From Euperipatoides rowelli (lineage: Eukaryota > Onychophora > Udeonychophora > Euonychophora > Peripatopsidae): a DNA stretch of 14,599 bases. Below, one piece after another: positions 7,205-14,599 of the stretch. Numbering within the stretch: position 1 is the stretch's first letter; each line of letters begins with the position of its first letter. The notes below the pieces were generated by a model that worked only from the letters and a program-made list of their open reading frames with translations, had not been told where the DNA came from and did no database searches. The position numbers were made by a program, and so were the translations under genes. Where the stretch lies: assembly GCA_003024985.2 (NCBI GenBank), contig PXIH01S0010918.1; one strand, given 5' to 3'.

Positions 7205-7827
7205 TAATAAAAAAAATCAGGAAAGGTGCATGATATGACCATTAATACATATAAAGAAGATCCTATGTAAAAATATTAAAAAATATGCTGAAGAGACAAA
7301 ATTCCATTACTTATTTGATCTTCTATTTTTAATAATAAGGTAGGATCATTTTATATCATGATTTCCTTAGGGAGAAGAGGGAGAAGATAAAAATTCCTGT
7401 ATAATGAACTATATCATTGTTGGGTAGTAACTGAGAAGAAGGAGTTTGTTACTCTAATTAGTTAATTAGTAATTTTATTTATACTCTATGCTTTTATTGC
7501 ACTGTAACTCTAGTGGGTAATTAGATACAATTTTAAAGAAAGTAACTTAGCTTTACTTTAACTAGACAATAGGTTTTTGTTCATAATAATAATAATTCTT
7601 AAACACATGTTTTGTCACCAATATTATTTAAATTATTTCCAATAATAAAGCAATTTTTACTCTAATCACTGACCTATTCGATTTTGAGGTATTAGCTATA
7701 TAAATTCTATCCCTAAATTGCAACTTTTTAAAAATAATTTAGCAACTATTATTGTTATATTAATGGGGGAGATATAAAATAAAGCCCTTTCTATAAATAA
7801 ATGGAATCAATATAAATAAAAAATATC
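7205..7827. other. AT-rich DNA, nothing recognised
   Basis: Short AT-rich words such as ATAATAATAATAATT near 7586, but no gene, splice pair or repeat pair I can support. Confidence 0.5.
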
Positions 7828-8623
7828 CCTCCTTCCTCATTTATCTCAATTTCTCCCATACTCATTTCCCAACTTTTGATTTCCCCTCTGTTCCCCCTCA
7901 TTCTTACATATATTTCAATTTAACTGTTCATTCCTTTTTTCATCTATCTGTTCTTCCAGCTGTCTCTTTCCAGTCATGTCCATCTCCCTCCTTATCTCTG
8001 TCCATAGCACTGCCCATCTGTTCTTACCTCTGTCCATCTGCTCTACCTTTTTCTATCCATTTGTCCCTCATTTCCAACTGTCTCCCCCTTTCATTTGAAT
8101 GCCTACCCCTTTACCTGTCCATCATCTGTACCACTGTCCATCTATTTTTAACTCTGTCCATCCCACTTTCTTACCTCTGTCCATACCACTTCCCATCCAT
8201 CTGTTCCATTTTCTATCCATCAGTCCCACTTTTTATCCATTCATCCATCTTTTTGTACATCCCTCTTTCCAGGCATCTGTCCCTCTTTCCTTTCATTGTT
8301 TCTCTCTTCCTATCCACTTGATCCTCTCTTTCCAATCTGTTTGTCCCTCTTTATGTCTTATCCATTCAACCATCCATCCCCCTTCCATCCATTCACATTC
8401 TGTCCATTTGTCCCTTTTTCGATCCCTCTTTTTATAATCTATTCATTAGTTTATCTGTCCATCCATCCATCCATCAGTTCATTTGCATCTTTGTCAGTCC
8501 ATTTCTCTGTTCATTCATTCATCTCTCTGAACAAAACATAAATCCCCTACCAATCCATTTATCTCCCTATCCATCCATACATCTCTCTGTTCATCCCTCT
8601 ATCTATCTGTATAACTGTCTATT
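7828..8623. repeat. 0.8-kb pyrimidine-rich degenerate minisatellite (CCATCTGT-type units)
   Basis: The plus strand is almost entirely C and T with regularly placed single purines. It is built of drifting words such as CTGTCCATC, CCATCCATC, TCCCTCTTT and CCATTTGTCCCTC, with cleaner CCAT runs near 8460-8475. Because the stop codons TAA, TAG and TGA need purines, all three plus frames are open for long distances (8061-8321, 8099-8437, 8296-8541). These overlapping frames are a composition effect and not genes. It most likely arose by expansion and decay of a CCAT/CTGTCCAT repeat. Confidence 0.9.
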
Positions 8624-8642
8624 GTGATATTTCATATCACAA
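8622..8642. repeat. Perfect 9-bp inverted repeat with 3-base loop
   Basis: TTGTGATAT, loop TTC, ATATCACAA. The 8-base word CTGTATAA occurs at 8607-8614 and again directly after the hairpin at 8643-8650. It sits exactly at the right edge of the pyrimidine-rich tract. Confidence 0.8.
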
Positions 8643-10030
8643 CTGTATAATTTTTTCTCTTATTATTTATGTTAGTCTTAACATTTATATTCTCTTTTTA
8701 TTTAATTAGGTGTTTGTTTATAATAAAGTGTGATTAATGAACATCTTAAAAGTTTTTTTTTTTATTTAACCCTGTTGTAATTTTGTCTAGTTTAGTCAAA
8801 GTATATGCTTATTTAATTTCCATCATTAGATGGCGGTGTAAAATCTTATTACTTTATATTTACAGCATGACATTTGCCAACCATATTAATATTAGGTCTA
8901 ACAGGGTTATTAATATTAATTTTACAATGATTACATAATTTAATTGTTTTCCCACAAGCTTATTTTTTAAAAAATACTTATTTAATATAATAATTACTAA
9001 GCATAATGTTATTCATACTTTAATAAGTTTCTTAAAATCAATTATTTAATGAAACAATAGCCATTAATTTTGTATAAGTTATTTATAACAGACCATTACA
9101 ATATTTTGAGGAGGAGGGTGATAAGAAAAATAAAGGATCCAAACTCTCTTGTTAGAAAATTATTAAAAATAATTATGCTGCAAGATTTATATTAATATTG
9201 GTATTTATACCAGAAATAATATTATACTTATGCAGTCCTAATTTTGAGAAGAAATACAATAATATTTATATCTCTCTAATGTACAGTATATTATTGATTA
9301 TTTTGCAGAAGTGAAACTATAGAGAAACGTAAGCTAAATGTTTTGCAATACATGTTAACCCTTACAAGTTGGGATTATATCCTTGGCTATTAATGGACTA
9401 AGTAAAACTATATCTATGTATAGCCTACTAATAGTATTATCAGAAACTGTATACATTATATTATAAAAGTGACAATTCTATTTTCTGGAATGGCTGTTCC
9501 AAAATTATATTATCATGGATATACATTATATGGAGTAATTGTATCATTTCAATAGATTGTAGTAATTTATACTAATCCTGAAGTAGAAAAGTAGATTATT
9601 GTATAGCTTTATATTGGATAGATGATATTTACTGAATAAATAAATTGAAATGGAAGATTTTAAGGGGACACGCTATTAATAGCAGGTCGAAAAATGGAAA
9701 AATTTCATCTATTGCATTTTGAGTTTTTCCTTTTTTTAGCTATATAAACTTATCTACTTTCAAAATAAAATCATTTAAATTTAAAAAAAATTCAAAATCT
9801 ATGAAAAAAGGCAATTTATTAAGACCATAAAGTAGTTAAAAGGTAAAAATAAACCTGTAAAAACATGTATTTATAAAAGCTTGTAAAAATGTAATCTCTC
9901 AATCTAGGACACCATGTTTTATATTAAATGAAACATTGAGCCTTCCTGTTTACATTTATAATGATATGCAATACGTCAAAAACCCGTGGAATACAGGAGA
10001 GCCGATAGAAAACTGTGTCTTAAGGCAATT
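8643..10030. other. AT-rich DNA, nothing recognised
   Basis: Highly AT-rich with many short inverted words, but no open frame or convincing splice-site pair. Near 9663 the sequence AAGGGGACACGCTATTAATAGCAGG is GC-richer than its surroundings and contains the palindrome CTATTAATAG; no partner copy was found in the window. Confidence 0.5.
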
Positions 10031-10031
10031 G

Positions 10032-10056
10032 TTTAAAGGTCTTTTAGACCTTTAAA
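10032..10056. repeat. Perfect 11-bp hairpin
   Basis: TTTAAAGGTCT, loop TTT, AGACCTTTAAA. It is followed by a second small inverted repeat, AATGC-TAGAG-GCATT. There is no T-tract directly after the stem, and a bacterial-type terminator makes no sense in this eukaryotic context. Confidence 0.85.
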
Positions 10057-10150
10057 TGCTAGAGGCATTTTTATTGGTTCCATTTGATAATGACATTTCA
10101 AAAGTCATCCTATTGGCTGATTGGTAAAATATCGCGATACTATTTTTTCA

Positions 10151-10402
10151 TGAGATCTTTGCGAGTTTTNGTTACGTTGTTAGTTTACTTCATATAAATA
10201 ACTAAAATTTCTGAAATCTCAGTTTCTAAACCATTTAATATTTTCATTGCTTTTAATTTAATTTTAACCATTTATTATTATTATTATTTTAATGTCGTTC
10301 AAAGCCTATCCATGATTAAAGGGGAAAGAAAAAAAAACAAAAACATTGTGAAATGAGATCTTCGCGAGACTTTGCAAGTTTTCGTATTTTGTTTGTTTAC
10401 TT
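10151..10402. repeat. Diverged direct repeat pair, about 202 bases apart
   Basis: TGAGATCTTTGCGAGTTTT-N at 10151-10170, continuing to TTTACTTC near 10191, resembles TGAGATCTTCGCGAGACTTT at 10353 continuing to TTTACTTC near 10403. The first copy contains the N at 10170. Both are more CpG-rich than the surrounding DNA. Confidence 0.5.
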
Positions 10403-10403
10403 C

Positions 10404-11192
10404 TAGATCTAAGCTACCAAACCACCAAAATCTTTTGAAAATTCACGTTGTAATCAAATTTTTTTAAAAAGCATTATGTGTTTGGTATTTATGCATTAAA
10501 AATATTCAAATTACATTTACTTTAATCTTTAAGAAAATCATTTTAATTCTGAAAATTATCAACATAAAACTGATTATCATATTCTCATTATGGGATATGG
10601 GAAGGGGTTCCTGCTTCAGATAATATTGTCATGCTCTGGATCACTGCAAGTAGGCCTAATTTTATGTTTGAATCATATTTGAAGTATTGAAATTTAAGCT
10701 ATTTTCCTTTGCTACAATATTTTACTGTTGAGTTAAATAGATTGGTTATTACATTATTTAGAATTATTTTAAGTTTATTTTTATACTAAGTATAGCTAAT
10801 AAGTACGCAGCTGGTTATTTTTTTTTTTTAATTTTTGTCATATGAGTTATCTGAGTATGCTAATATGTAATTTAGATATATGTAGTTAACTATTTTAAAT
10901 AAACAGAATAAGCTAGATAAATATTTATTGTATTAAAATATTATGGGATGTATACTCAGACTGTTTATATTAAAACAGTGCNGTATGTTATATTAGTTGA
11001 ATAATTTATAATGACATTTATTGTAAAACAATAAATATCAGAATTAATTTTCAAAGGAAACAATCTCATTATTATTAAATTATGCAAATATTTGCTAGTT
11101 ATTATATATAGAAGCTAATTTCCTACCGTACTATTTTATTAGTCTTTATCTAGAATCTATTTTATGTTGCACTTATAAAACTTGGGGAAGAT
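10404..11192. other. AT-rich DNA, nothing recognised
   Basis: No gene, splice-site pair or repeat pair is supported; an N lies at 10982. Confidence 0.5.
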
Positions 11193-11200
11193 GGTATATT
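11193..11200. repeat. Left target-site duplication of the hAT-type element
   Basis: GGTATATT, identical to 11659-11666. Confidence 0.88.
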
Positions 11201-11264
11201 CAGAGGCATAGCATGACTGTTTGGTACCCGGGGCTGAGCTGACTTTTGACACCCTCTTTAAAAT

Positions 11265-11389
11265 ATTTTGATAACCTTTTTTTTTTTTTTTAGTTTTCTG
11301 GACGTTTTGTGGACCGTCTGTCTTATTTTGAGAAGGTTTTTTTTTTTGTTGTCTGGATGTTTTGTTAACCATCTATCATTTTGATAAAC
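11265..11389. repeat. Tandem repeat of 53-60 bp inside the hAT-type element
   Basis: ATTTTGATAACC at 11265, ATTTTGAGAAGG at 11325 and ATTTTGATAAAC at 11378 start successive units. Each of the first two is followed by a long T run and a CTGGAYGTTTTGT block. The first unit is 60 bp, the second 53, and the third only begins. Confidence 0.8.
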
Positions 11390-11465
11390 ACAACAATGAC
11401 GCACCACCCCTTACCCCAACAACTCTGCAACCTCAAGCCCCTCACAACTGTACACCCTACCTACA

Positions 11466-11551
11466 ACCCTGAACCCTCACACCCAACCCTGAACCCTCAC
11501 ACCCAAACCTGCACCCTCACACCCAACCCTGCACCCTCACACCCCACCCTA
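11466..11551. repeat. 20-bp C-rich minisatellite, four units plus a partial one
   Basis: Units at 11466-11485, 11486-11505, 11506-11525 and 11526-11545 have the form ACCCTGAACCCTCACACCCA with few changes; a fifth begins at 11546. It contains AACCCT words like the C-rich telomere strand but is not a telomeric array. It is strongly C-rich on the plus strand, unlike the surrounding AT-rich DNA. Confidence 0.92.
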
Positions 11552-11658
11552 CTTACCCATAAAAAAAAAAAAATTAAAAAAAATTTTTTTTTTTACACTT
11601 CTCCTCCCTGTGGGGTACCCGGGGATAGACTGCCCCCACCCCCATTGCTACGTCTCTG

Positions 11659-11666
11659 GGTATATT
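11659..11666. repeat. Right target-site duplication of the hAT-type element
   Basis: GGTATATT, identical to 11193-11200. Confidence 0.88.
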
Positions 11667-13546
11667 AAGGGAAGAAGTGGTGCTGAAAATTGATGAAAAT
11701 GGGTCAAAAACTTATATTTTTTTTTTACATTTTTACATTGTTTAATATCTGTTTCATAATAAAATCAATCCTGCTTCAAAACATGTTATTTTGCTCAAAA
11801 TCGAGTATTTTATTTAAATAGTTAAATTTTTTTTACAAAAAAATAACTTCTAAATAATTAATAATTACACCCCAAAATGTTTTATAAATTTCTCAGTGAC
11901 CATATAAAATAGAACTTCGCGGGGTTTTTTATTTAATAAATTCACGCATCCTTTATCGAGAATACATACGAAAAAAGTTTTTGTCAGCATTTCTTTGCCA
12001 ATGGAACCATATTTTCTAAAGCAACTTTGTAAATAAAGAAGAAATATGATGTCAAATGTTCACGTGTTATCATTAGGCCAATCATTCCAAATTAGCATCC
12101 CATAATCCTTTGTAAAACATCACAAACATTCCCAAAATTCTTTGTAAAAACGTCATTGGCATTCGTTGCATTTAAAAACCTTAGGCATTTAAAAATCGTA
12201 ACGTGAAAATGATTGCTGAACTATTTATTTTAAAGTTATTTCGCACTGCTAAATATTCTTAATCTTGTGAATAAAATTGGTTAGTTTCATTTTTTTTTCA
12301 TTAGAAGCATAAATACGATTAATGATCATTATTATAAATGTTGATTTAACTTTTTGTTATAATGTAACAGCCTAATTTTAAGATTCATTTGACCGTACTG
12401 ACCTCCATGGTAAGGACTTAGCAAAATAAATTAATCTATTTACAGTAAATGATTACTGTATCTATTAAGTAATTTTTAAGACACTATATTTAGAAAAAAA
12501 TGCTCCAGGTTATTAACATAAATGAAAATAATAGTTATTAGGCTTATTATTGAGATTCAAAATAAAAAATTTCCATCTAAAAAGTTTAGGGGAAAAAAAA
12601 TCTTAATTCTCACTTGAAAAAAAATATGATTGGATTATTAACCCTCTTATTACCAATAAGATATTGAATGCTGATTTGGTATCTTTTACATATTTAATAC
12701 CCGGGATAAATACAATTATTAATACTCCACTTATTACTACAATATTGCCTAAATATTAATGATAGGCGTAATGATATTCACAAGTCAGATTCTAATCAAG
12801 TTAGCAATCATTTCAACTCACTCCATCCATTGATTCTTAGCATGTTTCATCTGCTTCAAAAACAAAAGAATGTTTTTCAAGCTAATTATGAACCAATAGT
12901 TTTAAATCCCAATTCTTATGTACTTGTTAAAATTAATATGTTGTTTATCTTGAATGATTTCTTGAATAATAATCATTTTGACTGGATAGCGTCATAGCGC
13001 CTGCTACAATGGCTGCTTTGTCTTTACTTGTACATAGCATTTGTTTGTATATACTATTTTTTTTGATTTGCAAGTTATAATTTTTTCACTTTTCTTTTGA
13101 AGAACCTATTGGGATAACAATGACATCTTTTGGTCAGCTAATTTTTGCAGTGGATTTCCGATTTCAGTTTTTCTTCTCTGTAGCGGTGAACTAGGCAAAC
13201 TTTGAAGGCCTATGTTACTTGTTCCTTTCAATAGTTTCTGATCGTTTATTATTTTAAAATTATATATTCAAAAGTAAGAATATATATAATCAATGAATTA
13301 TTTTAATTCTGATTTGACTTATAATTTGGTTTTTATTTTATAAATGTCGTGGATTTTCGCCTAATCGGAATAATCTATGCTTTTGCATTGAATTACGTCT
13401 ATAGTAGTGGCAGCATGAAAAGCTTGAATTCATCACGGCATGTAAAACTTGGACTCATCATCAATGAAGTTATGAAGCATGATTTAACCTGGATATAAGA
13501 TAAAGATGTGTTTGTTAAAGTGTTCCTGAGTTGGCTATTATTATAA
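11667..13546. other. AT-rich DNA, nothing recognised
   Basis: Scanned on both strands without finding a convincing exon, RNA gene or repeat pair. TTAACCCT at 12638-12645 is isolated. The best splice-like site (TTTTTCTTCTCTGTAG near 13183, plus strand) is followed by stops in all frames within a few codons. Confidence 0.5.
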
Positions 13547-13860
13547 ATCAGAAAAAGTGAAAATTTTGAGGTAAATTTTGAATGTGTTATTTGAAAGCAA
13601 TTTATAAGTTCTTGTTCAAAAATCTTGAATTATGTCTCTATTACATTTGTTGGATTGTATTCAAGATTATATATACCAAATTAGAAATGTTTAGCTCAAT
13701 TCCTTCTGGTAGATGATCCCTCCCTTAGGTGAGCTATAATTTTTCCAAGATGGAGGCATTTCAATGGCAACCAAATGTATTATGGGTATTATTTTCTATA
13801 TTTCTTCTTAAATCATCAAGAATGACTTTTCTGTCAAATTTGAGGTCTTTAGCATTTTTA
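13547..13860 (+). repeat. Dispersed repeat, copy 1 (direct)
   Basis: About 314 bases starting ATCAGAAAAAGTG and including TCAAAAATCTTGAATTATG, CTCAATTCCTTCTGGTAGATGATCCCTCCCTTA (13695-13727) and CCAAGATGG-GGCATTT-AATGGCAACCAAATG. It aligns with 14073-14382 with roughly four fifths identity and few indels. The plus-strand open frame at 13729-13971 spans this copy and the inverted one and is not a gene. Confidence 0.85.
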
Positions 13861-13940
13861 GTATCGATTTTTAATCCAAAATTAATTAGCAAACTTAATT
13901 GCATTTTTCTAGGAATTTTTTTTTTGTATGGAAGTCAATC

Positions 13941-14037
13941 TAAAGGAGGGATTATCTACCAGAACGAATAGAGCTTGAGACTTGAAATGAATCTTCTTGA
14001 ACATGTTCTAACAAAACTAATAGAGCCTAATTTTTGA
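13941..14037 (-). repeat. Dispersed repeat, inverted partial copy
   Basis: TAAAGGAGGGATTATCTACCAGAACGAATAGAG is the reverse complement of the block at 13695-13727 with a few changes, and the similarity continues through ACAAAACTAATAGAGCC to about 14037. Together with 13614-13727 it forms a long imperfect foldback of about 100-bp arms around a 213-base centre. Confidence 0.75.
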
Positions 14038-14072
14038 TAGCTACTTTCAATTTTGAAAATTTATCATTATAT

Positions 14073-14382
14073 ATCAGAAAAAGTGGTAGTTTTGATGAAA
14101 ATTTTGAATGTGATATTTGGATGCAATTTATAGGTTCCCTGTTCAAAAATCTTGAATTATGGCTCTATTAGTTTTTGTTGAATATATTCAAGATTATATC
14201 AAATTAGAAATGTCTAGCTCAATTCCTTCTGATAGATGATCCCTCCCTTAGGCGACCTATTTTTTTCCAAGATGGCAGCATTTCCATGGCAACCAAATGC
14301 ATGATGGAAATTATTTTCTATATTTAATCTTATATCATCAAGAGTATCATTTCTGCCAAATTTTAGATCTCTAGCCTTAATA
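14073..14382 (+). repeat. Dispersed repeat, copy 2 (direct)
   Basis: Second direct copy of the sequence at 13547-13860, offset by about 525 bases. The minus-strand open frame at 14214-14429 lies in it. Comparing the two copies codon by codon, substitutions fall about equally on all three codon positions and the first copy has a stop and a one-base indel, so this frame is not under protein selection. Confidence 0.85.
14280..14293. promoter_or_regulatory. RFX X-box-like palindrome with adjacent YY1-like site, carried by the repeat
   Basis: ATTTCCATGGCAAC matches the palindromic RFX consensus GTTTCCATGGCAAC at 13 of 14 bases. CCAAGATGGC at 14267-14276 resembles a YY1 core. Copy 1 has the same pair in weaker form (13745-13771). 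Binding is inferred from sequence only. Confidence 0.35.
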
Positions 14383-14599
14383 ATGTGGAAAANAGTTTTC
14401 AGCACCTTGTCTCCCTTAACTCTTTCCACTCCAGTACATTTCCAAACTTTTGGATCCTACCACTCCAAAAGAAAAAAAAAATCTTTTTTTTTTGTTTTTT
14501 AAACTTTGATTAGAAATGAAGAAAAAATAATTTTAAATAGTTTACATGAATATCTAATGATTGTTTTGCACATATGCAGGGATAAATAGGCCAATATAT
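14383..14599. other. Right edge of the window, nothing recognised
   Basis: Contains an N at 14393, TTAACTCTTTCCACTCCAGTAC at 14417, and A and T runs near 14470-14500. The last could be the edge of another repeat continuing beyond the window, but no second end is visible. Confidence 0.4.

Larger units (their letters stand above)
11201..11658. mobile_element. hAT-type non-autonomous DNA transposon (MITE) with perfect 8-bp target duplication
   Basis: The 458-bp element begins CAGAGGCATAGCA and its other end, read on the opposite strand, begins CAGAGACGTAGCA, matching at 11 of 13 positions. GGTATATT lies directly outside on both sides (11193-11200 and 11659-11666), an exact 8-bp duplication, the size made by hAT transposases. 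CAG-starting ends with a GNNGTAGC-like interior also fit hAT families. The interior holds two tandem-repeat blocks and GTACCCGGGG near both ends, and has no transposase. The open frames at 11157-11372 (minus) and 11381-11668 (plus) are low-complexity products of these repeats and not genes. It must have been moved by a transposase encoded elsewhere. Confidence 0.88.

Noticed and set aside
7016-7212. hAT element ending CAGGGTTCCCAC (minus strand) with TAATAAAA on both sides
   Set aside because: The presumed left end does not begin with CAG, and TAATAAAA is too AT-rich to be meaningful next to an ATT microsatellite.
8061-8541. Three overlapping plus-strand open frames rich in Ser, Pro, Leu and His
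   Set aside because: They lie in a pyrimidine-rich tract in which stop codons are rare in every plus frame; the repeats explain them.
11157-11668. Lys-rich minus-strand frame and Pro/Thr-rich plus-strand frame
   Set aside because: Both are translations of the T runs and minisatellites inside the hAT-type element.
2601-14424. Several TTAACCCT/TTAACTCT words (2601, 9355, 12638, 14417) resembling piggyBac ends
   Set aside because: No inverted partner AGGGTTAA with a TTAA duplication was found for any of them.
13729-14429. Two open frames that share the peptide KGGIIYQ on opposite strands
   Set aside because: The shared peptide comes from the inverted arm of a repeat. Differences between the direct copies are spread evenly over codon positions, with a stop and an indel in one copy.
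1-14599. tRNA, rRNA or CRISPR features
   Set aside because: No cloverleaf-like segment with an internal GGTTCRANTC box, no rRNA-like conserved block, and no regularly spaced identical repeats were found by eye on either strand.

Overview
The window looks like AT-rich, non-coding DNA from an animal nuclear genome, most likely an invertebrate. The reasons are eukaryotic splice-site grammar, a decayed LINE-type (non-LTR) reverse transcriptase, MITE-like DNA elements with target-site duplications, several simple-sequence tracts, and no bacterial operon, ribosome-binding-site or tRNA pattern. The motif TAGGCCT recurs (for example near 2158, 6648, 6908 and 10650); I have an impression that this is common in marine invertebrates, but it is not a taxonomic proof. 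Five single N bases are present (86, 4975, 10170, 10982, 14393).

Region by region. 1-1260: the minus strand carries the most gene-like sequence, including a 37-codon coiled-coil-like exon with good splice sites (1147-1257), two stop-free stretches after it, and a frameshifted zinc-finger-like segment near the left edge. 2400-4100: further candidate exons, mostly on the minus strand (one phase-matched pair at 3179-3318 and 2428-2514), plus one candidate plus-strand terminal exon (3639-3698). None of these could be assigned to a known protein, and they cannot be joined into one complete gene. 4930-6623: a 5'-truncated, decayed LINE on the minus strand, recognisable from the reverse transcriptase palm to the conserved C-terminal region, and itself interrupted by a 148-bp insertion with a 7-bp target duplication. 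6960-7204: microsatellite and repeat debris. 7828-8623: an unusual 0.8-kb pyrimidine-rich tract built of degenerate CCATCTGT-type units. 8640-11190: AT-rich DNA with a perfect hairpin and a weak direct repeat. 11193-11666: a hAT-type non-autonomous element with a perfect 8-bp target duplication and internal minisatellites. 13547-14382: two diverged direct copies of a dispersed repeat and a third, inverted partial copy.

No gene in the window is complete, so there is no pathway to describe. The clearest biology is a layered record of transposon insertion and decay next to the 3' part of a possible minus-strand gene. I did not find an undescribed functional system; the points that deserve a second look are the nested insertion in the LINE, the hAT-type element, the repeat family carrying RFX/YY1-like sites, and the candidate exons.
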